DNA of 64,000 nt from JAWLGJ01 sp041685145 (GTDB lineage: Bacteria > Pseudomonadota > Alphaproteobacteria > Rhodospirillales > Magnetospirillaceae), in NCBI GenBank assembly GCA_041685145.1, contig JAWLGJ010000008.1, positions 1 to 64,000 on the forward strand, in the 5' to 3' direction. The position numbers were made by a program, and so were the translations under genes. This document shows, piece after piece, positions 17,291 to 26,435 of this stretch (position 1 is its first letter; the number at the start of each line of letters is the position of its first letter). The notes under the pieces were generated by a model. The model was not told where the DNA came from. It searched no databases and saw only the letters and a list, made by a program, of their open reading frames with translations.

Positions 17291-19561
17291 GTGACCGGCG
17301 AGGCCGAGGCATCGACACAGCGGAAGGGCGGACGCGATTGGCGCCGCGTGCGCTCGCGCCTGGCCGCCTGGGCGCGGCGCCACGGCATCGCGCGGCGGCT
17401 GGCGGTGCTGCTGGCGTTGGCGGCGCTGGCCAGTGGGGTGGCGACGATGTTCGCCCTCATCCCCGGCCCCACGGGCGGCGACGCCACCACGGTGATGTTC
17501 CTGCTGTACACCGATCTGGTGCTGCTGCTGCTGCTGGCGGTGTCGGTGGCGCGGCGCATCGTCCGCATCTGGATGGAGCGTCGGCGTGGTGGCGCCGGTT
17601 CCCGCCTGCACGGGCGCATGGTGCTGTTGTTCTCGGCGGTGGCGGCGGCGCCGACGATCATCGTCATCGTCTTTTCCGCCTTTTTCGTGCATCTGGGCCT
17701 GGAAAGCTGGTTCTCGCAGCGCGTGCGCACGGCGCTGGAGGAATCGCTCGCGGTGGCGCGGGCCTATCTCGACGAGCACCAGCAGATCATCGTCGGCGAC
17801 GTGCTGGCGATGGCCAACGACCTCAACCGCGACGGCGCGACCCTGATCCACGCGCCGCGACTGCTGTCGAACCTGGTGGCGACACAGGCGGCGCTGCGCG
17901 GCCTGACCGAGGCGGTGGTCTTCGAGGGCAACGGCCAGGTGCTGGCGCGGTCGGGGTTTTCGTTCTCCATCGAAATGTCGATCGGCGAGATTCCCATCTG
18001 GGCCTTCGAGCGCGCCCGTCAGGGCGAGGTGGCGCTGCTCAGCACCGACAACGACGACCGCGTTCGCGCCCTGGTGCAACTGGGCGGCAACTTCGTCGAC
18101 ACCTTCCTTTATGTCGGGCGCTATGTCGATCCCAAGGTCATCGGCCACATGGAGCGCACCAGCGCCGCGGTGGCGGAGTACCAGCGGCTGGAGGGGCGGC
18201 GCTCGGGGCTGGAGCTGACCTTCTCGCTGATCTTCCTGATGGTGGCGCTGCTGCTGCTGCTGGTGGCGATCTGGGTGGGGCTGGCGCTGGCCACGCATCT
18301 GGCGCGGCCCATCGTGGCGCTGATCGACGCCGCCGAGCGGGTGCGGGCCGGCGACTTGACGGTGCGGGTGCCCGAGGGGTCCAGCGGCGACGAGATCGGC
18401 TTGCTCTCGCGCGCCTTCAACCGCATGGCCTCGCAGCTTGACGGCCAGCGGCGCGAATTGATCGACGCCAACCGCGAGCTTGACGAGCGCCGGCGCTTCA
18501 CCGAGGCGGTGCTGGGCGGCGTGTCCGCCGGGGTCATCGGCCTCGACGCCGAGGGGCGGGTGCACCTGCCCAACCGCTCGGCCTGCGACCTGCTAGAGAT
18601 GACGCCCGAAGACCTCGTGGGGCGGCCGCTGACCGAGGTGGTGCCCGAGTTCGCCGACCAGTTCAGCGCCGTGCGCCAGCGCCCCGACCGGCAGGCGCAG
18701 GCCGAGGTCAAGCTGGTCCGCGGCGAGGCCGTCAAGACCCTGCTGGTGCGCGTGGTGGCGGAATGCACGCCCGCCGGCGTGGTCGGGCATGTCGTGACCT
18801 TCGACGACATCACCGACCTGCAATCGGCCCAGCGCAAGGCGGCCTGGGCCGACGTCGCCCGGCGCATCGCCCACGAGATCAAGAACCCGCTCACCCCGAT
18901 CCAGCTCTCGGCCGAACGGCTGAAACGCAAATATCTCCGCCAGGTGGCCGAGGATCGCGAGACCTTTACCGCCTGCACCGACACCATCATTCGGCAGGTC
19001 GGCGACATTCGCCGCATGGTGGACGAGTTCAGCGTCTTCGCGCGGATGCCGGCGCCGCAGATGAAAAACGAGGATGTCGGCGCCGTCGTCACCCAGACCG
19101 CCTTCCTCTACCGCACCGCCCATCCGGAACTGACCGTCGAGACCACGGTGCCCGAAGCCCCGGTGCGGATGGTGTGCGACGCCCGCCTGCTGGGGCAGGC
19201 CCTGACCAATCTGATGAACAACGCCGTCGAGGCCATCCAGGCCCGTTCCGACCCGCCCGCGAAGGGATGGATAGCGGTACGGTTGTGGCACGACGATAAG
19301 CAGATGGTGCTGGAGGTTGTGGACAACGGCCGTGGCCTACCGGCCGAATTGCGCGGCCGCCTGACCGAGCCCTATGTTACGACGCGGGCGAAGGGAACCG
19401 GACTGGGCCTTGCCATCGTGAAGAAAATCGTCGAAGACCACGGCGGCGCCCTGGAATTGGACGACGAGCCGGCGGGCGGCGCGCGGATCGCCATCGTGGT
19501 GCCGCTCGCCGACGGTCCGGCGCAGACGCAGGCGGAAGCATCGGCGGAAACGAGCCCATGA
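17291..19561 (+). CDS. ntrY: membrane histidine kinase NtrY
   Basis: A 756-residue membrane kinase from GTG 17291. Helices are near residues 38-60, 70-92 and 108-130, with a periplasmic/extracytoplasmic region to ~305, and a further helix near 310-332. After these come HAMP (LARPIVALIDAAERVRAGDL), a PAS domain (~400-500) and HisKA with His528 in RIAHEIKNPLTPIQLSAER. The GHKL domain (NLMNNAVEAI, DNGRGLP, TRAKGTGLGLAIV) is at the C-terminus. Known to partner NtrX in nitrogen, redox or nitrate responses in alphaproteobacteria. The stop overlaps ntrX ATG by four bases. Confidence 0.95.
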   Translation: MTGEAEASTQRKGGRDWRRVRSRLAAWARRHGIARRLAVLLALAALASGVATMFALIPGPTGGDATTVMFLLYTDLVLLLLLAVSVARRIVRIWMERRRGGAGSRLHGRMVLLFSAVAAAPTIIVIVFSAFFVHLGLESWFSQRVRTALEESLAVARAYLDEHQQIIVGDVLAMANDLNRDGATLIHAPRLLSNLVATQAALRGLTEAVVFEGNGQVLARSGFSFSIEMSIGEIPIWAFERARQGEVALLSTDNDDRVRALVQLGGNFVDTFLYVGRYVDPKVIGHMERTSAAVAEYQRLEGRRSGLELTFSLIFLMVALLLLLVAIWVGLALATHLARPIVALIDAAERVRAGDLTVRVPEGSSGDEIGLLSRAFNRMASQLDGQRRELIDANRELDERRRFTEAVLGGVSAGVIGLDAEGRVHLPNRSACDLLEMTPEDLVGRPLTEVVPEFADQFSAVRQRPDRQAQAEVKLVRGEAVKTLLVRVVAECTPAGVVGHVVTFDDITDLQSAQRKAAWADVARRIAHEIKNPLTPIQLSAERLKRKYLRQVAEDRETFTACTDTIIRQVGDIRRMVDEFSVFARMPAPQMKNEDVGAVVTQTAFLYRTAHPELTVETTVPEAPVRMVCDARLLGQALTNLMNNAVEAIQARSDPPAKGWIAVRLWHDDKQMVLEVVDNGRGLPAELRGRLTEPYVTTRAKGTGLGLAIVKKIVEDHGGALELDDEPAGGARIAIVVPLADGPAQTQAEASAETSP

Positions 19562-20958
19562 CGCATGACATCCTGATCGTCGACGACGAAGCCGACATCC
19601 GCCTGATGCTGAGCGGCATCCTCGCCGACGAGGGCTACGCCCCGCGCGAGGCCGCCGGCAGCGATGCCGCCCTGGCGGAGGTGCGGGCGCGGGTTCCCGG
19701 CCTCATTATCCTCGACATCTGGCTGGAAGGCAGCCCGATGGACGGCATGGCGCTGTTGGACTCGATCAAGCGCCATCATCCGCTGGTACCGGTGCTGATG
19801 ATCAGTGGCCACGGCTCCATCGAGACCGCCGTCGCCGCCATCAAGCAGGGCGCCTACGACTTCATCGAAAAGCCCTTCAAGACCGACCGCCTGCTGCTGC
19901 AGGTCGAGCGCGCCATCGAGGCGGCGCGGCTGCGGCGCGAGAATGAGGAGCTGCGCCTGCGCGCCGGCGGCGAGGATGAGCTTCTGGGCGAGTCGGCGGC
20001 CATCCACCACATCCGCCAGGCTGTGGCGCGGGTGGCGCCCACCGGCTCGCGGGTGCTGATCTCCGGCCCGGCCGGGGCCGGCAAGGAGGTGGTGGCGCGG
20101 ATGCTGCACAAGCGATCCTGCCGCGCCGAGGGGCCGTTCGTGGTGCTCAATTGCGCCGCCATGCACCCCGAGCGCATGGAGCTCGAACTGTTCGGCACCG
20201 AGACGGGCGAGGGCGACGGCCCGCGCAAGGTCGGCACCCTCGAACAGGCGCATGGCGGCACTTTGCTGCTCGACGAGGTCGGCGACATGCCGCTGGTCAC
20301 CCAGGGCAAGATCGTGCGGGTGCTGCAGGAACAGACCTTCCAGCGCGTCGGCGGCACCGTGCGGGTGGCCGTCGACGTGCGCGTCATCGCCACCACCAGC
20401 CGCGACCTCCAGGCCGAGATCCAGGCGGGGCGCTTCCGCGAGGATCTGTTCTACCGTCTGAGCGTCGTGCCGGTGCGGGTGCCGGCGCTGCGCGAGCGGC
20501 GCGAGGACGTGCCGGTGCTGGCGCGGCATTTCATGGCGCGGGCGGCCACGGCGGCCGGGCTGCCGCCCCGCGTCCTAGGTGAGGACGCTTTGGCCGCCCT
20601 GCAGGGCTATGACTGGCCGGGGAATGTGCGCCAGCTTCGCAACGTCATGGACTGGCTGCTGATCATGGCGCCGGGCGACTCCGGCGAAACGGTGCGCGCC
20701 GACATGCTGCCGCCGGAAATCGGCGCCATCACCCCGGCGGTGTTGCGCTGGGAGAAGAGCGACGAGATCATGCGCCTGCCGCTGCGCGAGGCGCGGGAGT
20801 TGTTCGAGCGCGAATACCTGCTGGCGCAGCTTGGCCGCTTCGGCGGCAATATCTCGCGCACCGCCGCCTTCGTGGGCATGGAGCGCTCCGCCCTGCACCG
20901 TAAGTTGCGCAGCCTGGGGGTGCAGCAGGGCGGCGACGAGCGGGTGCGCGCCGGATGA
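19558..20958 (+). CDS. ntrX: response regulator NtrX
   Basis: A 466-residue NtrC-family regulator: receiver with DDEAD and Asp53 (LIILDIWLEGSPMDG), AAA+ domain with Walker A GPAGAGKE and Walker B LLLDEVGDMP, and a C-terminal Fis-type helix-turn-helix (NISRTAAFVGMERSALHRKL). The stretch where GAFTGA should be reads FGTETGEGDGPRK, so the sigma-54 contact loop is missing. That is typical of alphaproteobacterial NtrX, which probably works with sigma-70 promoters or as a repressor. It ends the ntr genes; trkA starts 13 bp downstream and may be cotranscribed. Confidence 0.95.
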   Translation: MTHDILIVDDEADIRLMLSGILADEGYAPREAAGSDAALAEVRARVPGLIILDIWLEGSPMDGMALLDSIKRHHPLVPVLMISGHGSIETAVAAIKQGAYDFIEKPFKTDRLLLQVERAIEAARLRRENEELRLRAGGEDELLGESAAIHHIRQAVARVAPTGSRVLISGPAGAGKEVVARMLHKRSCRAEGPFVVLNCAAMHPERMELELFGTETGEGDGPRKVGTLEQAHGGTLLLDEVGDMPLVTQGKIVRVLQEQTFQRVGGTVRVAVDVRVIATTSRDLQAEIQAGRFREDLFYRLSVVPVRVPALRERREDVPVLARHFMARAATAAGLPPRVLGEDALAALQGYDWPGNVRQLRNVMDWLLIMAPGDSGETVRADMLPPEIGAITPAVLRWEKSDEIMRLPLREARELFEREYLLAQLGRFGGNISRTAAFVGMERSALHRKLRSLGVQQGGDERVRAG

Positions 20959-20971
20959 GGGGCGGATTCAT

Positions 20972-22348
20972 ATGAAGGTCATCGTCTGCGGCGCCGGGCA
21001 GGTGGGGTTCAACATCGCCCGCTATCTGGCCAGCGAGAACAACGACGTCACCGTCATCGACCAGCGCCCCGACCTGGTGCGCAAGATTTCCGATACCCTC
21101 GACGTGCAGGCGGTGCTGGGCTACGCCTCGCACCCGCCGGTGTTGGAGCAGGCGGGCGCCGCCGACGCCGACATGGTGATCGCCGTCACCCACGCCGACG
21201 AGGTCAACATGGTGGCCTGCCAGGTGGCGCATTCGCTGTTCAACGTGCCCACCAAGGTGGCGCGGGTGCGCAACCAGAGTTATCTGGAGCCGATCTGGGC
21301 CAACCTGTTCTCGCGCGAGAACATGCCCATCGACGTCATCATCTCGCCCGAGATCGAGGTGGCGCGGGCGATCACCCGGCGCCTGCAGGTGCCCGGCGCG
21401 TTGGACGTCATCCCGCTGGCCAGCGACCGCGTCCGCCTGATCGCGGTGCGCTGCACCCCGGAAACGCCGCTCATCAACACGCCGCTGCGCCAGCTTGCGG
21501 TGCTGTTTCCCGACCTCAACATCGTCATCATCGGCATCATCCGCGAGGGCAAGGCACTGGTGCCGGCGCCGGAGGACCAGATGCTGGTCGGCGACGAGGT
21601 GTATTTCGTCGTCGACACGAATCATGTCGAGCGCGCGATGGCCGCCTTCGGACACGAGGAGCAGGAGGCCCGCCGCATCGTCATTTTCGGCGGCGGCAAT
21701 ATCGGCCTGTTCCTGGCGCAGCAGCTTGAACACCACCACCCCGGCGTCTCGGCGAAGGTGGTGGAATACGACCGCGAGCGCGCAGAGCACGTCGCCAAGT
21801 CGCTGTCGCACACCATCGTCCTCAATGGCGACGCCCTCGACTCCGAAATCCTCGAAGAGGCGAATGTCGGCAGCGTCGAGGCGGTGGTGGCGGTCACCAA
21901 TGACGACGAAACCAATATTCTCGCCGCCTTGCTCGCCAAGCGCCACGGCGCCCAGCGCGCCATGTGCCTGATCAACAAGACCGACTACAACACCCTGGTC
22001 AGCACCCTGGGGGTGGATGTCGTCATCAGCCCGCGCGCCATCACCGTCTCCAACATCCTCCAGCACGTCCGCCGGGGGCGCATCCACGCCGTGCATTCGC
22101 TGCACGAAGGCTTCGGCGAGTTGATCGAGGCCGATGCCCTGGAGACCTCGCCGCTGGTCGGCAAGCCCCTGCGCGACATCCGCCTGCCTACCGGCGTGCT
22201 GGTGGGGGCCATCGTCCGCGACGGCCAGGTCATCAATCCCCGTGGCGCCACGGTCGTCCAGGCCAACGATCGCGTCGTGCTCTTCGCCGCCGCCGAGGCG
22301 GTGAAGAAGGTGGAAAAGATGTTCTCGGTGCGGCTGGAGTACTTCTAG
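20972..22348 (+). CDS. trkA: Trk potassium uptake NAD-binding protein TrkA
   Basis: A 458-residue peripheral subunit that gates the TrkH/TrkG K+ channel. It has two tandem RCK units: Rossmann 1 with VIVCGAGQVGFNIARYLA and the acidic strand end VIDQRPD, RCK_C 1 near 140-220, then Rossmann 2 IVIFGGGNIGLFLAQQLE and RCK_C 2 (VGAIVRDGQVINPRGATVV). ATG 20972 follows GAGGGGCGG. Genes for the channel subunit are not in the window. Its place after ntrX is conserved in many alphaproteobacteria. Confidence 0.95.
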   Translation: MKVIVCGAGQVGFNIARYLASENNDVTVIDQRPDLVRKISDTLDVQAVLGYASHPPVLEQAGAADADMVIAVTHADEVNMVACQVAHSLFNVPTKVARVRNQSYLEPIWANLFSRENMPIDVIISPEIEVARAITRRLQVPGALDVIPLASDRVRLIAVRCTPETPLINTPLRQLAVLFPDLNIVIIGIIREGKALVPAPEDQMLVGDEVYFVVDTNHVERAMAAFGHEEQEARRIVIFGGGNIGLFLAQQLEHHHPGVSAKVVEYDRERAEHVAKSLSHTIVLNGDALDSEILEEANVGSVEAVVAVTNDDETNILAALLAKRHGAQRAMCLINKTDYNTLVSTLGVDVVISPRAITVSNILQHVRRGRIHAVHSLHEGFGELIEADALETSPLVGKPLRDIRLPTGVLVGAIVRDGQVINPRGATVVQANDRVVLFAAAEAVKKVEKMFSVRLEYF

Positions 22349-22351
22349 GCC

Positions 22352-23209
22352 ATGTCGCGCATCGCCTACGTCAATGGCCGCTATCTGCCGCATCGCCACG
22401 CCAAGGTGCATGTCGAGGACCGCGGCTTCCAGTTCGGCGACGGCGTTTACGAGGTCGTCGCGGTGGCGGATCGCCGGCCCGTCGACCTGGTGCGCCACCT
22501 TGACCGGCTGGAGCGGTCCCTGGCGGAAGTAACGATCGCGATGCCGATGAGCCGCGCGGCGCTGAGCCACGTCCTGACCGAGGTGCTGCGGCGCAACCGG
22601 GTGCGGCGCGGTATGGCCTATGTGCAGGTAACGCGCGGGGTGGCGCGGCGCGAGCACGCCTTCCCGGCGCGGGCGCGCCCGACGCTGGTGCTGACGGCCC
22701 GCGGCCTGCCGCCGCAGCCGGCACGGTGGCTGGAGGAGGGCGTCGCAGTGATTACCCTGCCGGACTTGCGATGGAAACGCTGTGATATCAAGGCCGTGGG
22801 GCTGCTTCCGAATGTATTGGGCAAGCAGCGGGCGAAGGAGGCCGGGGCCTATGAAGCCTGGTTGGTCGACGATACGGGGCTGGTCACCGAGGGCACGGCC
22901 AGCAATGCCTGGATCGTCACCGCCGAGGGCCATCTGGTCACGCGGCGCGCCGATGCCGCCATCCTCTGCGGAGTGACGCGGCTGGCGGTGGCCGACTTGG
23001 CCCGCGCCGCCGGGCTGGCGGTGGAGGAGCGGCCTTTTGCCGTCGAGGAGGCCAAGGCGGCGCGCGAGGCTTTCCTGACCAGCACCACTTCGATGCTGCT
23101 GCCGGTGGTGCGCATCGACGGGGCGCCGGTGGGCGAGGGGCGGCCGGGGCCGGTGGCGCGGATGCTGCGGGCTGGCTACGATGCCGTGGCGACCGGGGAG
23201 GGCGCGTGA
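22352..23209 (+). CDS. dat: D-amino acid aminotransferase (class IV PLP)
   Basis: A 285-residue fold-type IV aminotransferase. Motifs: YVNGRYLPHRHAKVHVEDRG and FQFGDGVYEVV at the start, LEEGVAVITLPDLRWKRCDIKA containing the Schiff-base lysine (DIK), NVLGKQRAKEAGA, EGTASNAWIV, CGVTRLAVADLA and FLTSTTSMLLPV. This pattern matches D-alanine/D-amino acid transaminases more than branched-chain ones. It starts three bases after trkA and overlaps the next gene by four bases, so it is in the operon. Possible role: D-Glu/D-Ala interconversion; the D-Glu pathway genes dgcN-dgcA sit 14 kb away. Confidence 0.88.
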   Translation: MSRIAYVNGRYLPHRHAKVHVEDRGFQFGDGVYEVVAVADRRPVDLVRHLDRLERSLAEVTIAMPMSRAALSHVLTEVLRRNRVRRGMAYVQVTRGVARREHAFPARARPTLVLTARGLPPQPARWLEEGVAVITLPDLRWKRCDIKAVGLLPNVLGKQRAKEAGAYEAWLVDDTGLVTEGTASNAWIVTAEGHLVTRRADAAILCGVTRLAVADLARAAGLAVEERPFAVEEAKAAREAFLTSTTSMLLPVVRIDGAPVGEGRPGPVARMLRAGYDAVATGEGA

Positions 23210-23880
23210 GCCGCGCCGAACCAAGGGCGATCCTGTTCGACTGGGACAACACCCTGGTCGACTCCTGGGCCTGCATCCACGCTGCCGTCAACGATACCCT
23301 GCGCGCCTTCGGGCAGGCGGAGTGGTCGTGGGAGGAAAGCCGTCGGCGGATCGGCTTGTCGCTGCGCGATACCTTCCCCGTTCTGTTCGGCGATCGGTGG
23401 ACGGAGGCACAGGACCATTATTACCGGGCCTTCGAGGCCCGCCATCTCGACGGCCTGGCGCCGCTGCCCGGAGCCGAGGCCATGCTGCGGACACTCGCCG
23501 CCGAGGGCCTGTGCCTGGGGGTGGTCAGCAACAAGACCGGGCGCTATCTGCGGCGCGAGGCGGCGCATCTGGGCTGGGACGGCTATTTCCACCGCCTGGT
23601 GGGCGCCACCGACGCCGAGCACGACAAGCCGGCGCCGGACCCGGTGCGGCTGGCGCTTTCCGGCAGTGGCATCGAGCCCGGGGGGGATGTGTGGTTCGTG
23701 GGCGACGCGGCGGTCGACCTCGCCTGCGCCGTCAACGCCGGGTGCGCGCCGGTGCTGCTGCGGCCCGAGCCGCCCCTGGCCGACGACCTGGCGGTTGCGC
23801 CCGCCCTCAGCCACTGTCGCGACTGCGGCGATTTCCTCCGTCTTGTCCGCGAACTATCGGTTCCCATATCCCGCTTTTGA
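23206..23880 (+). CDS. HAD-superfamily hydrolase (phosphoglycolate phosphatase-like)
   Basis: A 224-residue HAD subfamily IA phosphatase. Motif I is LFDWDNTLVDSW (nucleophile and acid/base Asp), motif II is VVSNKTG, motif III lysine is in EHDKPAPDPV and motif IV is VWFVGDAAVDLACA. A helical cap lies between motifs I and II. It is GTG-initiated and overlaps dat by four bases. The physiological substrate cannot be told from sequence. It precedes hfq. Confidence 0.85.
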   Translation: MSRAEPRAILFDWDNTLVDSWACIHAAVNDTLRAFGQAEWSWEESRRRIGLSLRDTFPVLFGDRWTEAQDHYYRAFEARHLDGLAPLPGAEAMLRTLAAEGLCLGVVSNKTGRYLRREAAHLGWDGYFHRLVGATDAEHDKPAPDPVRLALSGSGIEPGGDVWFVGDAAVDLACAVNAGCAPVLLRPEPPLADDLAVAPALSHCRDCGDFLRLVRELSVPISRF

Positions 23881-23957
23881 TGCTAACGAAGAGCGTGAGC
23901 AGTGAGAGGGGGTCCGTGGGGTCGTCCGCGGAAGAAAAAAGAAGGGGTTAACCCAAT

Positions 23958-24209
23958 ATGTCAGAAAAAACCCAAAATGTTCAGGACGTCTTCCTGAATT
24001 ATATCCGAAAGAACAAGACGCCGGTGACGGTTTTCCTGGTCAACGGTGTCAAACTCCAGGGGATCATCACCTGGTTCGATAACTTTTCGGTGCTGCTGCG
24101 CCGCGACGGTCACACCCAGCTTGTCTACAAGCACGCCATTTCGACCGTCATGCCGTCAATGCCGGTGCAGCTTTTCGAGCCGTCGAAAGAATCAAGCGAA
24201 GAGCAGTAG
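23958..24209 (+). CDS. hfq: RNA chaperone Hfq
   Basis: An 83-residue Sm-like hexameric RNA chaperone for small RNA regulation. The Sm1 region reads VQDVFLNYIRKNKTPVTVFL with the conserved Gln8 equivalent, then GVKLQGIITWFDNFSVLLRR and the Sm2 motif YKHAIST. The start follows AAGAAGGGG. The hfq-hflX pair is conserved widely; hflX GTG begins on the last base of the hfq stop, so they are coupled. Confidence 0.97.
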   Translation: MSEKTQNVQDVFLNYIRKNKTPVTVFLVNGVKLQGIITWFDNFSVLLRRDGHTQLVYKHAISTVMPSMPVQLFEPSKESSEEQ

Positions 24210-25510
24210 TGGACAGCAGGCGGAGCGACCGCGCACGGTCCGATCGGACGGCGGCCCTGGTGGTTCATCCCTACCGGGCCGACGCCCCCGACGGCCGGAT
24301 GCCGGAGGCCCGCCTGCAGGAAGCCGTCGGCCTGACCGAGGCCATCGACCTCGACATCGTCCACGCCGAGGCGGTCAAGCTGGGGCGGTCGGTGCCCGCC
24401 ACCCTGCTGGGGCGGGGGGCGGTGGCGCGGCTGGCCGAGGCGGTGGCCGAGAACGGCGTCGAGGTGGCGGTGGTGGACTCCCACCTGTCGCCGGTGCAGC
24501 AGCGCAACCTCGAACGCGCCTGGGCGTGCAAGGTCATCGATCGCACCGGGCTGATCCTGGAGATCTTCGGCGAACGTGCCCAGACACGCGAGGGTCGGTT
24601 GCAGGTGGATCTGGCGCAACTGTCGTATCAGCGCTCGCGGCTGGTGCGGTCCTGGACCCACCTGGAGCGGCAGCGCGGAGGCTTCGGCTTCATGGGCGGC
24701 CCCGGCGAGACCCAGATCGAGGCCGACCGCCGCATGATCTCCGAGCGCATCACCCGGCTCAAGAAAGAGCTGGAGGAGGTGCGGCGCACCCGTGAACTGC
24801 ATCGCCGCGCGCGGCGGCGCGTGCCCTATCCGGTGGTGGCGCTGGTCGGCTACACCAATGCCGGCAAATCGACGCTTTTCAACACCCTGACCCGCGCCCG
24901 CGTCTATGCCAAGGACCAGCTTTTCGCCACCCTGGACCCCACAATGCGGCGCCTGGAACTGCCGTCGGGGCGGGTGGTGATCCTCTCGGACACGGTGGGC
25001 TTCGTCTCCGACTTGCCCACCGAGCTCATCGCCGCTTTCCGCGCCACCCTGGAAGAGGTGCAGGAGGCCGAGGTCATCGTGCATGTGCGCGACGTGGCGC
25101 ACCCGGATAGCGCCGCCCAGGGCGCCGATGTCGAGGGCGTGCTGCGCGATCTCGGCCTGGAGCACATGCTGGAGGCGGCGACGGTCGAGGTTCTCAACAA
25201 GATCGACCTCCTTGACGACGCGCGGCGCCAGGAGGTGCACAACCAGGCCCGCCGCGACCACGCCCTGGTGCCGATGTCGGCGCGCACCGGCGAGGGCCGC
25301 GAGGCTTTTCTGGCCGCCGTCGACCGGACGCTGTCGGCGCAGCGCGAGCTGATCGAGGTCGACGTGCCGGTCGAGGACGGCGCCGCCATTTCCTGGCTGT
25401 ACGCCCACGGCGAGGTCGTCGAGCGCCGCGACGACGAGCGCCACGCCCATATGCGCGTTCGCCTCGACCCCGCCGACGCGGCACGCTTCCAGCATCGTCA
25501 CATCGAATAG
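24209..25510 (+). CDS. hflX: ribosome-associated GTPase HflX
   Basis: A 433-residue GTPase that splits or rescues stalled ribosomes. The N-terminal HflX domain shows LLGRGAVARLAE and VVDSHLSPVQQRNLE. The linker GGFGFMGGPGETQIEADRR is diagnostic. The G domain has G1 VGYTNAGKST, G2 around FATLDPT, G3 LSDTVGF and G4 NKID. A C-terminal extension follows (~350-433). Translation starts at GTG 24209, overlapping the hfq stop by one base. Confidence 0.96.
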   Translation: MDSRRSDRARSDRTAALVVHPYRADAPDGRMPEARLQEAVGLTEAIDLDIVHAEAVKLGRSVPATLLGRGAVARLAEAVAENGVEVAVVDSHLSPVQQRNLERAWACKVIDRTGLILEIFGERAQTREGRLQVDLAQLSYQRSRLVRSWTHLERQRGGFGFMGGPGETQIEADRRMISERITRLKKELEEVRRTRELHRRARRRVPYPVVALVGYTNAGKSTLFNTLTRARVYAKDQLFATLDPTMRRLELPSGRVVILSDTVGFVSDLPTELIAAFRATLEEVQEAEVIVHVRDVAHPDSAAQGADVEGVLRDLGLEHMLEAATVEVLNKIDLLDDARRQEVHNQARRDHALVPMSARTGEGREAFLAAVDRTLSAQRELIEVDVPVEDGAAISWLYAHGEVVERRDDERHAHMRVRLDPADAARFQHRHIE

Positions 25511-25519
25511 GAGACCGCC

Positions 25520-26299
25520 GTGGCCGTCGTCGATATCGAGCGCGTTGGCGCCATCGTGCGCGAGGTCGCGGCGGCCGAGATCATGCCCCGCTTCCGGCGG
25601 CTGAAAAGCCATCAGGTGCAGGAAAAGACGCCCGGCAACCTCGTCACCGAGGCCGATGTCGAGGCCGAAAAGGCGCTGGCCCGGCGCCTGCACGAGGTGC
25701 TGCCGGGTGCCGCCGTGGTCGGCGAGGAGGGGGTCCACCACGATCAACGCCTTCTGGAGGCCCTGGAGCGGCCGGGCGACATCTGGGTGTTGGACCCCGT
25801 CGACGGCACCGCCAATTTCGCCCACGAGCGCCCCAGCTTCGGGGTCATCGTCGCCCTGGTCCGGGACGGCCGCACGGTGGCCGGATGGATTTATGACCCC
25901 GTCGCCGATGTGATGGCGACCGTGGAGGCGGGCGGCGGCGCCTGGATCGGCGCGCGGAGGCTGCGGGTGGCCGCCGACGGCGACATCGGCGGCATGAGCG
26001 GTTCGCTCGGCTACCGCCGCAACCGGCGCGTCACCGCCGCCGTGCGGGCGCTGTGGCGCCAGGGAAGCGTCGCCCAGGATTACATCGCCCTGGCCGAGGG
26101 GCGGCTGCACTTCGCCTATTACCGCAAGCTCATGCCCTGGGACCACGCTGCCGGGGTGCTGATGCACGCCGAGGCCGGCGGCCACCACGCGCTGCTGGAC
26201 GGGCGCCCCTACCGTCCGGTGCCCGACAAGCCGGGTCTGCTGCTGACCCCCGGGCCGCAAAGCTGGCGGGCGCTGGCGCCGCTGGTGCGTGAGGAGTAA
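25520..26299 (+). CDS. inositol monophosphatase-family phosphatase
   Basis: A 259-residue Mg2+/Li+-type phosphatase. Motifs: NLVTEADVEAEKAL, GEEGVHH (metal ligand Glu), WVLDPVDGTANFAHERPSFG (the DPxDGTxxF signature) and the C-terminal PWDHAAGVLMHAEAGG. It starts with GTG 25520 nine bases after hflX, so it probably belongs to the same operon. Family members act on inositol phosphates, histidinol phosphate or PAP; the substrate here is not decidable by eye. Confidence 0.87.
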   Translation: MAVVDIERVGAIVREVAAAEIMPRFRRLKSHQVQEKTPGNLVTEADVEAEKALARRLHEVLPGAAVVGEEGVHHDQRLLEALERPGDIWVLDPVDGTANFAHERPSFGVIVALVRDGRTVAGWIYDPVADVMATVEAGGGAWIGARRLRVAADGDIGGMSGSLGYRRNRRVTAAVRALWRQGSVAQDYIALAEGRLHFAYYRKLMPWDHAAGVLMHAEAGGHHALLDGRPYRPVPDKPGLLLTPGPQSWRALAPLVREE

Positions 26300-26360
26300 C
26301 GCCACTGCCCTGCGGCCGCCCCTCCCGGCGGCCGATGCAAATCATTCGCTACCGCGCCCA

Positions 26361-26418
26361 CCTATCGTCCAAGCAACGCGGACGCCCTGCCGGTGACCGG
26401 CCGGGCGCGCACGATAGG
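26361..26418 (+). promoter_or_regulatory. structured 5' leader before the sulfite-oxidase-family gene
   Basis: A perfect long-range inverted repeat CCTATCGT (26361-26368) / ACGATAGG (26411-26418) encloses a GC-rich segment with an inner CCGG-TGA-CCGG hairpin, ending 17 bases before the ATG. This could fold into an mRNA leader structure near the ribosome site. A separate GC hairpin (26313-26334, CGGCCGCC / GGCGGCCG) just after the preceding gene lacks a T-run. Function unknown. Confidence 0.3.
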
Positions 26419-26435
26419 CTCAGGGAGGGCGCTTT

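Noticed and set aside
23945..23954. Perfect palindrome GGGTTAACCC just before hfq
   Set aside because: It overlaps the ribosome site spacer and is only 10 bases; no paired site or known Hfq autoregulatory element is visible.
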